Of a stretch of DNA of 64,000 nt, positions 17,822 to 26,830 are shown in pieces. Each line of letters starts with the position of its first letter. Positions within the stretch are counted from its first letter, which is position 1. The DNA is from Streptomyces cinnamoneus. GTDB lineage: Bacteria > Actinomycetota > Actinomycetes > Streptomycetales > Streptomycetaceae. Position numbers and translations under genes: made by a program. The stretch spans positions 1 through 64,000 of the forward strand of contig NZ_BMVB01000014.1 of NCBI RefSeq assembly GCF_014650495.1, written 5' to 3'. Under the pieces are notes generated by a model, which searched no databases, was not told where the DNA came from, and saw nothing but the letters and a program-made list of their open reading frames with translations.

Positions 17822-18667
17822 TCAGTCGAGACCGTCCCTGAGTCGGGCGAGCTCCTCTGCGCCCAGGACGATCCCGAACTCTTCCCCCAGTACACGCCCG
17901 AGTTCAGCCGGTTCGATCTCTCGCTCGGTGTACGAGCCGTCAGGGCGGAAGGTGGTCCAGGTCGTTGCGTCGAGGCGGTGGTGGTGGGCGGCGCTGAACT
18001 GCTGGGCGAAGAGGCGCCGGGAGAAGGGGGAGCGCGCGTGGGTGGCGACGTAGTGACTGCCCACGACGTAGTCGATGGTGTATTGCGGGTTCATGGTGAA
18101 GGTGTGCCGGTCCTCCCAGCCGTCCGCCCTGTACTGGTACAGCCACCAGGAATCGATGCCGGACGATCCGCGGCGCCGCTCCATCCGGAACCTCCAGCCT
18201 TCGAAGTCCGCTTCGACGCCGTCCGCGAGCTCGATCGGCTCCAGCGGCCCGCTCCCGAAACCGACGTCGCACAACCACAGGCGCTCGTCGTCAGCAGCCG
18301 TCACGGCCAGGAGCGCGTGGGTCGCGGGCAGGATCTTGTCCGATCCGAGCGTCACCCGCCCGCTCAGGGCGGTGAACTCGAAGCCCAGCCGCTCCAGGGC
18401 GGCGGCGAACAGCACGACGTGCTCGTAGCAGTACCCGCCACGGCGGGCACGCACCAGCTTTTCCTGGACGGCCTCCACATCCAGCAGGATCGGAATTCCC
18501 AGTACGGCGTTGAAGTTCTCGAACGGTATCGAGGTGACATGCGCTCGCTGCAACCCGCGCAGTGCCTCTCTCGTCGGCGCCCGCTCCCCCGTGTATCCGA
18601 TGCGGTCCAGGTAGGCGTCGAGATCCAACAGGTCGCCGTTCCAGCCGTGCGTGCGGTCCGTCTGCAT
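17822..18667 (-). CDS. nat: arylamine N-acetyltransferase
   Basis: 281 residues from the ATG at 18667. The Cys-His-Asp triad is visible: Cys in RRGGYCYEHV, His in PATHALLAV, Asp in LWLCDVGFGSG. The N-terminal PFENFNAVLG motif is typical. Family length is about 270-285. The enzyme transfers acetyl from acetyl-CoA to arylamines or hydrazines; related proteins (RifF) close macrolactams. It is convergent with the SpoIIE phosphatase gene. Confidence 0.9.
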   Translation of the reverse strand: MQTDRTHGWNGDLLDLDAYLDRIGYTGERAPTREALRGLQRAHVTSIPFENFNAVLGIPILLDVEAVQEKLVRARRGGYCYEHVVLFAAALERLGFEFTALSGRVTLGSDKILPATHALLAVTAADDERLWLCDVGFGSGPLEPIELADGVEADFEGWRFRMERRRGSSGIDSWWLYQYRADGWEDRHTFTMNPQYTIDYVVGSHYVATHARSPFSRRLFAQQFSAAHHHRLDATTWTTFRPDGSYTEREIEPAELGRVLGEEFGIVLGAEELARLRDGLD

Positions 18668-18854
18668 CGCGGTTCCTCGCCTTTCGATAGTCGCAGCCAC
18701 GACCGTAAACGGTGTGCGGTGCCTGAGCCCTCTGCCTGGGGATGGTGCTCGCCTCGGCACTTGGTCCTAGGTCGTGCCTGCGGGCAAGGCGCGGCGACTG
18801 CCCGGTCCGCGCCGGCCTCCGGGAAAAGACTGGGCAATGAACTACCGATGAGTA

Positions 18855-18883
18855 TTGTTACCAGGCAGTACTAGTGGTATTAG
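18855..18883 (+). promoter_or_regulatory. possible promoter and operator of the FAAL-KAS III pair
   Basis: TTGTTA, 17 bp, then TATTAG in an AT-rich island. It overlaps an inverted TACCA-N11-TGGTA repeat (18859-18879) that could be a repressor site. The start codon is about 70 nt downstream. Confidence 0.35.
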
Positions 18884-18951
18884 CAGTCTCCTGGCTTCTT
18901 CCTTGAGGGACCTCCGCGGAGCTGGTTATACAGGGGGCTCCCCCTCTGGAA

Positions 18952-20694
18952 ATGGATGACATGAGTCCCGTGCCTGAAACAAGCCGATCACCCGTGTCCC
19001 TGTCCGCCTTACTCGCCCGCCGCAGCCGCGAGACGCCGGACGCCCTCGCCTACGTTTACCTGCGCAATGGAGAAGACCCCGCAGAACGGGTGACCTACCG
19101 CGAACTGCACCGGCAATCCCTGGTCCGGGCCGCCCACCTCCAGGAGCGGGGAACCCGAGGACGCAGTGCCGTTCTCCTGTATCCGACCGGAATCGAATTC
19201 GTCCGCACGTGGCTGGGCTGCGCGGCAGCCGGGGTCATGGGGGCTCCCGTGCAGGTGCCGCGGAACAGCCAGGGACTGCGTCGGCTGCATTCCGTCGCCC
19301 AGGACTCGGGCGCCGACCTGGTGCTCACCACTGCAGAGGTCCGTGACCGTCTCATCGCCGACTTCCCGTCGGCACCCGAACTGCGCGGCCTTGAGCTCCT
19401 GGCCACCGACGACCTACCGGATCTGCCGGATCTACCGAATGCCGGGGGCCAGGACCTTGAGCCCGGCCTCGATGACGTCGCCCTGCTCCAGTACACGTCG
19501 GGTTCCACCGGAACACCCAAGGGCGTGATGGTGACCCACCGCAATTTCTGGCACAACGCCGCCGAAACCGACGCGCTGTGGCCGTGTGAGGGCGGCACCG
19601 CCGTCTCCTGGTTGCCGCTCTTCCACGACATGGGACTTCTCTTCGGTGTCGTGTTGCCGCTGTGGGCCGGCATTCCCTCCTATTTGATGGGCCCGGAGGC
19701 ATTCATACGCCGCCCGGCCCGCTGGCTGGAGGCCATCTCGCGGTTTCACGGCACGCATGCCGCCGCCCCCAATTTCGCCTACGACCTCTGCGTCCGCGAA
19801 GCACGGCCGGCCGCGGGCACCGACCTCTCTTCCTGGCGGGCCGCCGTCAACGGGGCCGAACCCGTCCGGCTGCACACCGTCCACACGTTCACCCAGGAGT
19901 TCGCGGAGTACGGCCTCGACCCCCGGGCGGTCTCCCCCGGCTACGGCCTGGCCGAGCACACCCTGAAGATCTGCGGCAGCCCGCCGGACCGGGAACCCTC
20001 CGCCCTGATGCTTTCGGCACAGGCGCTGGGGGCGGGCCAGGTGACCGTGACCACGGAGTCCGGGGCCCTGCCGGTGGTCAGCTGCGGCCGCACGGTGAGT
20101 GATACACGGGTGCGCATCGTGGACCCGCAGACGCTGCAGGCAGTCGGGCCGGACCGGGTCGGCGAGATCTGGGCGTCCGGGCCGTGCGTGGCCCGTGGCT
20201 ACATCGGCCGCGAGCAGGAAAGCACCGAGACGTTTCGCGCCCGCATCAAGGGCGAGGAGGAAGCCGGGGAGTTCCTCCGCACGGGAGACGTCGGTTTCGA
20301 GCGCGACGGCGAGGTGTACATCACCGGCCGGTTGAAGGACCTGCTCGTCGTCAAGGGGCGCAATCACTACCCCCAGGACCTTGAGTACTCGGCTGAGCGC
20401 AGTCATCCCGCGCTGCGCCCCACCTCCGCCGCCGCCTTCTCCGTGGATACAGGGGACAGGGAAGCCCTCGTGGTCGTGATCGAGGCCGACGGCCGTGCGC
20501 TGCGCACGGCAGGCAGTGAGGCCCTGGCCGCGGCCGTCCGCCGGCGCATCCGGGAGGACCACCGCCTGGATGCCGAGGACGTCGTCGTCATCAGACGGGG
20601 GACGCTCCCCCGGACGACGAGCGGCAAGGTCCGTCGCAGCACCTGCCGTCAGCAGTACGCCGAAGGGAACCTCGCCCGGGTGGACGGAGCATGA
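18952..20694 (+). CDS. fatty acyl-AMP ligase (FAAL)
   Basis: 580 residues from the ATG at 18952; the ATG at 18961 is equally possible and neither has a clear ribosome site. Adenylation-domain motifs: LQYTSGSTGTPKGVMVTHRN, SWLPLFHDMGL, PNFAYDLC, YGLAEHT, FLRTGDVGF and the hinge GRLKDLLVVKGRNHYPQDLE. The HDMGL and GRNHYPQDLE patterns and the missing acyl-CoA ligase features place it with FAALs, which activate fatty acids as adenylates for transfer to an acyl carrier protein. Residue 20 is encoded by TTA (19009-19011), so translation may depend on the bldA tRNA. It overlaps the KAS III gene by ATGA. No carrier protein is encoded next to it. Confidence 0.85.
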   Translation: MDDMSPVPETSRSPVSLSALLARRSRETPDALAYVYLRNGEDPAERVTYRELHRQSLVRAAHLQERGTRGRSAVLLYPTGIEFVRTWLGCAAAGVMGAPVQVPRNSQGLRRLHSVAQDSGADLVLTTAEVRDRLIADFPSAPELRGLELLATDDLPDLPDLPNAGGQDLEPGLDDVALLQYTSGSTGTPKGVMVTHRNFWHNAAETDALWPCEGGTAVSWLPLFHDMGLLFGVVLPLWAGIPSYLMGPEAFIRRPARWLEAISRFHGTHAAAPNFAYDLCVREARPAAGTDLSSWRAAVNGAEPVRLHTVHTFTQEFAEYGLDPRAVSPGYGLAEHTLKICGSPPDREPSALMLSAQALGAGQVTVTTESGALPVVSCGRTVSDTRVRIVDPQTLQAVGPDRVGEIWASGPCVARGYIGREQESTETFRARIKGEEEAGEFLRTGDVGFERDGEVYITGRLKDLLVVKGRNHYPQDLEYSAERSHPALRPTSAAAFSVDTGDREALVVVIEADGRALRTAGSEALAAAVRRRIREDHRLDAEDVVVIRRGTLPRTTSGKVRRSTCRQQYAEGNLARVDGA

Positions 20695-21698
20695 CCATGA
20701 CGAGCGCAGGAATCCGGGCCGCAGCGGGCCCAGGTGCCAGGATCATGGGCGTCGGCGCATATCGCCCGTCACGCGTCGTGCACAACAACGAGCTGTGCGA
20801 GCGGCTGGACTCCTCGGACGACTGGATACGCAGACGCTCCGGCATCGTCAGCCGCCGGTGGGCCGGCGACGAGGAAACCGTGATCGCCATGGCCGCGGCG
20901 GCCGCCGGCAAGGCCCTGGCCCACGCGGGCGTGGCACCCGCGGAGGTGGACGTCGTGCTGCTCGCCTCGATGTCCTATCTGCACCAGAGCCCTGCCGCGG
21001 CCCCCCAGGTGGCCACGGCCGTCGGCGCCCGCGCCGCGGCGGCGTTCGACATCCACGCGGCCTGCGCCGGCTTCTGCTACGGGCTTGCCGTGGCCGACGG
21101 GCTGATCCGTGCAGGTACCGCCCGCCACGTGCTGGTGGTCGGGGCGGAGCGCATGACCGACATCGTCGATCCCGACGACCGGGGCACGGCCTTTCTGTTC
21201 GCCGACGGTGCAGGCGCCGTGCTCGTCGGCCCGTCCGAGGCTCCCGGCATCCTTTCGGTGAGCTGGGGATCCGACGGCGATCAGCATGGACTGATCTCCC
21301 ATCAGGCCCCATGGACGTCGACCCGGGCGGCAGCCGCCGAGTGGCCCTACATGCGGATGGCCGGTTCCGAGGTCTTCCGCTGGGCGATCAAAGAGGTCCC
21401 GCGCACGGCACGCAGAGCGCTCCGGGACGCGGGTGTACGACCGGAAGACCTGTCGGCGTTCATCCCGCACCAGGCCAACGCACGGATCACCGAAGCGGTG
21501 GTGAAGGCGTTGAGGCTTCCGGCGGACGTGGTCGTCGCAGACGACATCGAGACGGCGGGCAACACCTCCGCCGCCTCGGTCCCGCTCGCCATGGAGGCCC
21601 TGTCGGCACAGGGGAGGCTGATGCCGGGAGGTCTGGCCCTGCTCGCCGGCTTCGGCGCCGGACTGACGCATGCCGCCCTCGTGGTCACCCTGCCGTGA
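20691..21698 (+). CDS. 3-oxoacyl-ACP synthase III (FabH-like)
   Basis: 335 residues, coupled to the FAAL by an ATGA overlap. KAS III fold with Cys in FDIHAACAGFCYG, His in IPHQANARI and Asn in AGNTSAAS. The triad is complete, so it should condense or transfer acyl chains. With a FAAL as the only partner, it probably extends or esterifies the activated fatty acid rather than starting general fatty-acid synthesis. Carrier protein and product are unknown. Confidence 0.88.
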   Translation: MTMTSAGIRAAAGPGARIMGVGAYRPSRVVHNNELCERLDSSDDWIRRRSGIVSRRWAGDEETVIAMAAAAAGKALAHAGVAPAEVDVVLLASMSYLHQSPAAAPQVATAVGARAAAAFDIHAACAGFCYGLAVADGLIRAGTARHVLVVGAERMTDIVDPDDRGTAFLFADGAGAVLVGPSEAPGILSVSWGSDGDQHGLISHQAPWTSTRAAAAEWPYMRMAGSEVFRWAIKEVPRTARRALRDAGVRPEDLSAFIPHQANARITEAVVKALRLPADVVVADDIETAGNTSAASVPLAMEALSAQGRLMPGGLALLAGFGAGLTHAALVVTLP

Positions 21699-21718
21699 CG
21701 CCTCGCCCGGCCACTGCA

Positions 21719-21743
21719 CCCGCCGGGTTCCGGATCCGGCGGG
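21719..21743 (+). terminator. terminator after KAS III
   Basis: CCCGCCGG, a 9-nt loop, then CCGGCGGG, 20 nt after the stop codon. A short GGCGGGA(C/T) tandem follows. Confidence 0.5.
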
Positions 21744-21805
21744 ATGGCGGGACGGCGGGACGGCGGGACACAACAGTTCGGCTGGTCCGTACGGTTGGTC
21801 CGTTC

Positions 21806-22275
21806 TCAACGGTCCCGGCGGCCGGGGGCGCGCAGGTGGGCGATGCCCAGGTCGAGGGCGGCCTCCAGGTGGGCTATGCGGTCCGTGGTCAGGAGGATCA
21901 GCACGCCGCCCTGGATGCCGGCCAGCAGGGCCGCAGCCTCGCGGTCGGCATCCAGGGCGTGGGCGATCTCGTCGCCGTCGCGCATGCGGCGGATGCCCGC
22001 CGCGAGTTGCTGCTGCCACTGGTCGAGCAGTTCGCCGGCCACGGTACTCGCGGCATCGGATGCCGTGCCCAGCTGGGAGAGGGCCGCGTGCAGGGGACAG
22101 TCGGTGCCCTGTGCGCGGTAGCGGTCGACGACCTTGTCGCGCCACTGGTACCAGGCGGCCCAGGAGGTGAGCGAGCTCAGCTCCTGCTGGTCGTGGATCA
22201 CCCGGTCCGCTTCGTGCCGGGCCACGGCGAGGTGCAGTTCGTCCTTCCCGCCGGGGAAGTAGTGGAATTGAAGCG
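21806..22275 (-). pseudogene. TetR-family regulator, N-terminus deleted
   Basis: The frame reads YFPGGKDELHLAVARHEADR and then a TetR C-terminal domain (GTDCPLHAALSQLGTASDAA ... LLAGIQGGVLILLTTDRI). The first helices and the HTH are missing: before FHYFPGGKDEL, the end of an HTH in this family, the frame is low-complexity (RSGPSRTRPDPLQ). It cannot bind DNA. A quinone-oxidoreductase tail lies immediately upstream on the same strand. Confidence 0.65.
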
Positions 22276-22323
22276 GGTCGGGTCGGGTCCGGGAGGGTCC
22301 GGACCGGGCCGGGTGACGGGCCC

Positions 22324-22403
22324 TCAGGGCAGGAGCAGCAGTTTGCCGGTGGTGCGGCGTGACTCGATGTCTGCGTGGGCGCGGGGCGCGTCCGTGGGCC
22401 GAC
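22324..22403 (-). pseudogene. zinc-type/quinone oxidoreductase C-terminal fragment
   Basis: About 26 codons (GRPTDAPRAHADIESRRTTG then KLLLLP, stop TGA). ESRRTTGKLLLxP is the typical end of NADPH:quinone oxidoreductases of the MDR superfamily. The rest of the gene is replaced by transposase DNA at about 22404. Confidence 0.55.
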
Positions 22404-22760
22404 CATCTGCAGGTGGTCAACGGTGTGCTGTGGCAGCTGCGGGCCGGGCTCCGTGGCGGGGGCCCGGAGCGGTACGGGCCGTGGCAGACCGTCAATGAGC
22501 GGTTCGCCACCACCTCCGGCACCGGGGCATTGCCGCCACCATTCCCGAGCACCGCGACCAGGTCGTCAAACGCCGGCGGCGCGGCAGCCGTGGCGGCGGG
22601 CAGCCGGTCTTCGGCCAGTCACCCACCGCAGCCGCAACGTGGTCGAACGATGCTTCGCCCGGCTGAAGCGATTCCGGGCGACCGTCACGTGGTTCAACAA
22701 GTGCGCCGGCCGTTACCGCGCTCGGCGATCAGAAAGTTCGCCGGGGGGTTTCACGAGCGC
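22404..22760 (+). pseudogene. IS5-type transposase remnant, multiply frameshifted
   Basis: Recognisable pieces in different frames: DHLQVVNGVLWQLRAGLRGG then GPERYGPWQTVNERF (N-terminal HTH region); IPEHRDQVVKRRRRGSRGG; and NVVERCFARLKRFRATVTWF then NKCAGRYRA (C-terminal helices after the catalytic Glu). The central DDE part is deleted. It is unrelated in detail to the two IS5-type genes near 3 and 7 kb. Confidence 0.65.
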
Positions 22761-22846
22761 TCCGCGACGGCAACCGGCCCGGTTTGTTAGCGTTCGGGGC
22801 AGACCTGCTCCCGACCCGCCCGGTCAGGAGCAGGGTGCCGGGGCAA

Positions 22847-23227
22847 TCAGGTGCTCCGGACGGCGAGTCCGCCGGGGAAGGCGAGGAAGCCGGGGCTGGT
22901 CGACGTCCCGTCGCAGCCCCGGAAGACGCTGCGGTCCGCACCTTCGGACACCAGCGTCAGGGCCTGCGGCGTGGCCGTGAACGTACCTTGGTGAACCACT
23001 CCGTCATCGAGCTCGTACTCGAACTTGCCGTCGGCGAGGAAGGTGATCCTGAGGATGATTTCCGGCGCGATGACGCGATACGTCGCCCCCGTGTAGTCGT
23101 CCGGCTTTGTACCGCAAGGATCGGCGGCTTGGGCGGGCAGAGCGGAGCCGAGCGGTGTCACCGCCGCCAGCAGGGCGGCGAGCAGGGGAAACGCGAGAAC
23201 ACGCAGGCTGAGGCGATGTCGCTTCAT
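22847..23227 (-). CDS. small secreted hypothetical protein
   Basis: 126 residues. Signal peptide (MKRHRLSLRVLAFPLLAALL then AAVTPLGSALPAQA) followed by a short beta-rich domain with two Cys (ADPCGTKPDDY and FRGCDGTSTS). The segment LRITFLADGKFEYELDDGVVHQGTF looks like an AB-type strand repeat. A GGAGCTCC ribosome site precedes the ATG. No family recognised. Confidence 0.65.
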   Translation of the reverse strand: MKRHRLSLRVLAFPLLAALLAAVTPLGSALPAQAADPCGTKPDDYTGATYRVIAPEIILRITFLADGKFEYELDDGVVHQGTFTATPQALTLVSEGADRSVFRGCDGTSTSPGFLAFPGGLAVRST

Positions 23228-23612
23228 GGGAGCTCCTTCACCGAGTCAGGACCATCGTCCATTCGGGTGTCATCGACTCGAATCCGGCGTGCGGGACGCG
23301 CTCGCCCCTCCGCCTCCGCCGCCTGCATCCGTCCGATGCCACGGCCCCCACCTGACACCAGGAGACCCCCCTGCACGGCGGCGCGCAACATGCGTTCGTC
23401 GGCTTCGTCCCGCGGGCGCACCGTGCCCGATCAAAGCCGGTGGGCGGCCGTCCCGCTGCCACGCCGCTGACCGGGCTCCGCGCATGCACCGGTTACGTCG
23501 GGCAGGACGCTCCCGTCCTTGGCGGAGGGTGCGCGGCCAGTGATCGTTTTGGTATCGCTCATACACCAACCTGTGAATCAGCTGTCACAAAGAGGCAGCA
23601 AAATGACACCCT
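23228..23612. other. intergenic region, divergent promoters
   Basis: About 385 bp between divergent genes. Open frames here look like shadows; one minus-strand stretch (DEADERMLRAAVQGGLLVSG) is protein-like but has no start or context. The AT-richer last 80 bp probably holds the promoter of the RDD gene. Confidence 0.35.
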
Positions 23613-24212
23613 GTGATCGATCCCCAGTACCACCAGGCTCCGCAGCAGCCACACGCTCCACAGCCTCCGTACCAGCACCCCTACCAGCAGCCTTACCAGC
23701 CGGCGCAGCCGTATCAGCAAGGGCACCCGTACCAGCAGCCGCAGGCACATCAGCATCCGTACGCGCAGCCGTCTGCGTATCACCAGCACTTCCCGCAGCC
23801 TCCCGCCGTTCCCAGGGAGGTCGGGGATCTGCGCCGCATCACGTTCGCCACGATCGACGGCGCGATCACGCTCTTCGGTGGTTTCGGCCTCGCCGTACGG
23901 CTCTCGGAGGGCAAGGGAACGGGCGCCTACTGGACCTACGCCGCCATCTGCTTCTTCGCCATTTCCTTCGTCCACCACGTGCTCGGAGCGGTGCTGTTCC
24001 GCACCACCGTGGGCAAGTTCCTGCTCATGACACGCGTGGTGCGCGCGGACGACGCGGGACGTCCACGCTTCTGGCAGGCCGTGCGCCGCTGGCTCCTCGG
24101 CCTGACCTGGCTCCCGATGCAACCGATATGGTCGATCTTCGGCGACGACGGCGAACCGTACGAAGACGGTTGCGGGCTGCGGTACGTATGCAGCAAGGAC
24201 CTGCGCCGCTAG
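23613..24212 (+). CDS. RDD-family membrane protein with Pro/Gln/Tyr-rich N-terminus
   Basis: 199 residues. Residues 1-65 are a low-complexity P/Q/Y/H-rich tail (YQQPYQPAQPYQQGHPYQQP). Then comes an RDD domain with two or three membrane helices (TIDGAITLFGGFGLAV, YAAICFFAISFVHHVLGAVL, GKFLLMTRVV). The start is taken as a GTG; a better-placed ATG at 23602 is out of frame, so the exact start or the local sequence is uncertain. RDD proteins are transporter-like, of mixed and often unknown function. Confidence 0.7.
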   Translation: MIDPQYHQAPQQPHAPQPPYQHPYQQPYQPAQPYQQGHPYQQPQAHQHPYAQPSAYHQHFPQPPAVPREVGDLRRITFATIDGAITLFGGFGLAVRLSEGKGTGAYWTYAAICFFAISFVHHVLGAVLFRTTVGKFLLMTRVVRADDAGRPRFWQAVRRWLLGLTWLPMQPIWSIFGDDGEPYEDGCGLRYVCSKDLRR

Positions 24213-24254
24213 CCGTTGGTGGACCTTGCGGCACCGGCAATGCTCGCTCACGTC

Positions 24255-24821
24255 CTAAGCCGTCGGCATGGCCGACTCCCGGGTCGCATAGATGTCCCGG
24301 AGCCGGGCGGACAAGGCTTCGTACGCGGCATTGGCCTGCGCGCCCAGGGCACCGGTGTCGACCGGTTCGTCGAGCAGGATGCCCGCCGCGGCCAACGTCA
24401 GGGCCTTCTCGGCGGCGTCGGCCAGCGCCCGGACGTCGTCGGCCAGAATGAAGCCGATCTGGGACCGCAAGGCGTCCAGAGCCGCGTCCGCCGCGTCAGA
24501 CGCGTCCTGCACCGGCTGCCGGTAGGTCTCCGGCGGTGCGGCGGGGTCCTCCCGCAGGCGTGACCGGTAGTGCCGCCGGGCGGAACCGAAGGTGTGGAGC
24601 GACGTCAAGGCGTTCCGCAGGAGGGTGTTCACCTCCACGAGCTGGGTCAGCTCGAACGTCTCACGGCGTTCCACGGCCACCTTGTACCGCTCGGCCGCCC
24701 TGGCATGCGCTTCTCGCCTGGTCTGGGAGCGGTTGTTGATGAAACCCATCGTCAGAACCGTGGCCTGGCCGATCAGGATCGACGCGACAGTCGTGAACCA
24801 TGCCCAGCCCCCCGAAACCAT
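24255..24821 (-). CDS. hypothetical membrane-anchored protein
   Basis: 188 residues. One N-terminal membrane segment (WFTTVASILIGQATVLTMGFI) precedes a long helical, probably coiled-coil cytoplasmic part (RREAHARAAERYKVAVERRE ... DASDAADAALDALRSQIGFI). No catalytic motif. It converges on the RDD gene. Confidence 0.6.
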   Translation of the reverse strand: MVSGGWAWFTTVASILIGQATVLTMGFINNRSQTRREAHARAAERYKVAVERRETFELTQLVEVNTLLRNALTSLHTFGSARRHYRSRLREDPAAPPETYRQPVQDASDAADAALDALRSQIGFILADDVRALADAAEKALTLAAAGILLDEPVDTGALGAQANAAYEALSARLRDIYATRESAMPTA

Positions 24822-25021
24822 GCCAGCAGTCTAGATATCCGGCGCGGGAAGAGAGAAGCACCGACCGCGCCCCTCCGGGGCACCAGCGGCCCGGCCCAGC
24901 GCCCGCCACGGCCGGCCGCGCGCCTCGGCCGCACCACCGCCCCCGCCGTTCCGGCAGCATCCGGCACACCGGTACGACGCCGGTCCTCCGCCTTGCATGC
25001 GCGCGCTGTTGGAGCCGGGCC

Positions 25022-25064
25022 GTCGCTGACGGGTCGTCTTCCCCGGGCGCGACCCGTCAGCGAC
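25022..25064 (-). terminator. 15-bp hairpin at the end of the sigma-factor gene
   Basis: GTCGCTGACGGGTCG and its perfect inverted copy with a 13-nt loop. The arm nearest the gene includes the stop codon. Confidence 0.6.
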
Positions 25065-26214
25065 ACCGGCGGGCGTTGAGCCGGGCGGCCTGGCGCGTCA
25101 GGTAATCGCGCTCGGCGAGGTCGGGTGCCTTGTGGGCCGCCTCGGCGTACAGCCTTGCCGCCGTCGCCAGGTCGCCGTCGCGCTCGTGGAGGTACGCCGC
25201 CACCGCGGCGTGGCGAGGCAGTGAGTCGTCCAGCGCCGCGAGCGCCGCCAGCCCGGCGCGCGGTCCGTCGGCCTCGCCGACGGCCACTGCGCGGTTGAGC
25301 CGGACGACCGGGCTGTCGGTCAGGCGCGCGAGCTCGTCGTACCACTCGACGATCTGCACCCAGTCGGTCTCCTCGGCGGTGGGCGCGTCGGCATGGAGTG
25401 CCGCGATGGCGGCCTGGGCCTGGAACTCACCCAGCCGGTCGCGGGCGAGGGCCGCCTGCAGGATCTCGACGCCCTCGGCGATCGCCCCGGTGTCCCACCG
25501 GCTGCGGTCCTGCTCGGCGAGCGGCACCAGGCTGCCGTCGGGCGCGGTCCGGGTGGCGCGCCGGGCGTGGTGGAGCAGCATGAGGGCGAGCAGCCCCGCC
25601 ACCTCGGGGTGGTCGATCGCGGCCGCGAGCTGCCGGGTGAGCCGGATCGCCTCTGCGGCGAGGTCGACGTCGCCGGAGTAGCCCTCGTTGAAGACCAGGT
25701 AGAGGACGCGCAGCACGGTGGCGACGTCGCCGGGCTGGTCGAACCGCACGCCGGAGACGGTGCGCTTGGCACGGCTGATCCGCTGCGCCATGGTCGCCTC
25801 GGGCACCAGGTATGCCTGGGCGATCTGGCGGGTGGTGAGCCCACCGACGGCGCGCAGCGTGAGCGCAACCGCGGACGACGGCGTCAGCGACGGGTGGGCG
25901 CACAGGAAGTAGAGCTGGAGCGTGTCGTCCACCGCGGGCACGGCCCCGGGCGCCGGCTCCTCGTCGAGGAGATCCTCACGCCGGCGGCGGGCGGTGTCGG
26001 CCCGGGTCGCGTCGAGGAACCGGCGCCAGGCCACGGTGATCAGCCAGCCCTTCGGGTCCCTCGGCGGATCGGCCGGCCAGACGCGGACCGCCTCGACCAG
26101 CGCGTCCTGCAGGGCGTCCTCGGCCGCCGCGAAATCGGCTCCGCGGCGGACGAGGATCCCGAGCACGCTCGGCGTGAGGCTCCGGAGCAGGGCCTCGTTC
26201 ATCGGAGAGGTCAC
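25057..26214 (-). CDS. ECF sigma factor with C-terminal TPR-like domain (ECF42 type)
   Basis: 385 residues. Sigma-2 region (FAAAEDALQDALVEAVRVWP then ADPPRDPKGWLITVAWRRFLD), sigma-4 region (VGGLTTRQIAQAYLVPEATM then AQRISRAKRTV), then a large C-terminal domain (VLYLVFNEGYSGDVDLAAEAIRL ... DWVQIVEWYDELARL ... VRLNRAVAVGEADGPRAGL). This is the layout of ECF42 factors, which lack an anti-sigma factor and are encoded with a YCII/DGPF protein. The gene overlaps its YCII partner by GTGA, so expression is coupled. Confidence 0.9.
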   Translation of the reverse strand: MTSPMNEALLRSLTPSVLGILVRRGADFAAAEDALQDALVEAVRVWPADPPRDPKGWLITVAWRRFLDATRADTARRRREDLLDEEPAPGAVPAVDDTLQLYFLCAHPSLTPSSAVALTLRAVGGLTTRQIAQAYLVPEATMAQRISRAKRTVSGVRFDQPGDVATVLRVLYLVFNEGYSGDVDLAAEAIRLTRQLAAAIDHPEVAGLLALMLLHHARRATRTAPDGSLVPLAEQDRSRWDTGAIAEGVEILQAALARDRLGEFQAQAAIAALHADAPTAEETDWVQIVEWYDELARLTDSPVVRLNRAVAVGEADGPRAGLAALAALDDSLPRHAAVAAYLHERDGDLATAARLYAEAAHKAPDLAERDYLTRQAARLNARRCR

Positions 26215-26618
26215 TCCGTGATGGTGGGCGGCGCGGACAGGAACGGGCGCACCTCAAGCCACTCGTGGATCGGCTTCCCGCCCGCCCCAGGGGCGGCCGA
26301 CAGTTCCCCCGCCAGCTCGACGGCGCGCTCGTAGCTGTCGACGTCGATCACCATCCAGCCGGCGATGAGGTCCTTGGTCTCGGCGAACGGGCCGTCGGTG
26401 ACCGGCGGGCGTCCCTCACCGTCGTACCGGACGAACGTCCCCTCCGGGGCGAGCGCCTGGCCGTCGACGAATTCACCGGTCCCCTGCAGCCGGGTGGCGA
26501 AGTCGTGCATGTACTGCATGTGTGCCGAGATCTCCTCCGGCGTCCACTGGTCCATGGGCACGTCGTTGACCGCAGCCGGAGCGCCGCGGTAGTGCTTGAG
26601 CAGCAAGTACTTGGCCAT
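26211..26618 (-). CDS. YCII/DGPF-domain protein
   Basis: 135 residues from the ATG at 26618 (AGGAGTAAC ribosome site). It has a ferredoxin-like YCII fold with YLLLKHYRG, the DGPFAETKDLIAGW motif that names the DGPF group, and PIHEWLEVRPF. First gene of a coupled pair with the ECF42-type sigma factor. In this family it is thought to act with the sigma factor in signal sensing; its exact function is not established. Confidence 0.88.
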   Translation of the reverse strand: MAKYLLLKHYRGAPAAVNDVPMDQWTPEEISAHMQYMHDFATRLQGTGEFVDGQALAPEGTFVRYDGEGRPPVTDGPFAETKDLIAGWMVIDVDSYERAVELAGELSAAPGAGGKPIHEWLEVRPFLSAPPTITE

Positions 26619-26800
26619 CGTGTTACTCCTCGGTGCTGGTGTGACCCCATCTTGGCCACGTTCACCCCAGGGACGGAGCCAGCCACGGGTTCTCGACACC
26701 TCCGGCCGGTTTTTTTGGCTGTCGCCATCTCATGGATCCGTACCATGTGTCGGCAAGTGCACCGAGCCGTCCGCGGCGATGCCTCCGCCGCCCGGGCGTA

Positions 26801-26830
26801 GGAGAGCGTGCGGGAGGAGAGCGTGCGGGA
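26801..26830 (+). repeat. 15-bp tandem duplication at the kinase-phosphatase start
   Basis: GGAGAGCGTGCGGGA occurs twice in direct succession. Each copy carries a GGAG and an in-frame GTG, so the ribosome site and start codon are both duplicated. Confidence 0.8.

Noticed and set aside
24773..25345. 190-codon minus-strand ORF between the membrane protein and the sigma gene
   Set aside because: Composition is that of a shadow frame, and its right half is antisense-like to the sigma-factor coding frame.
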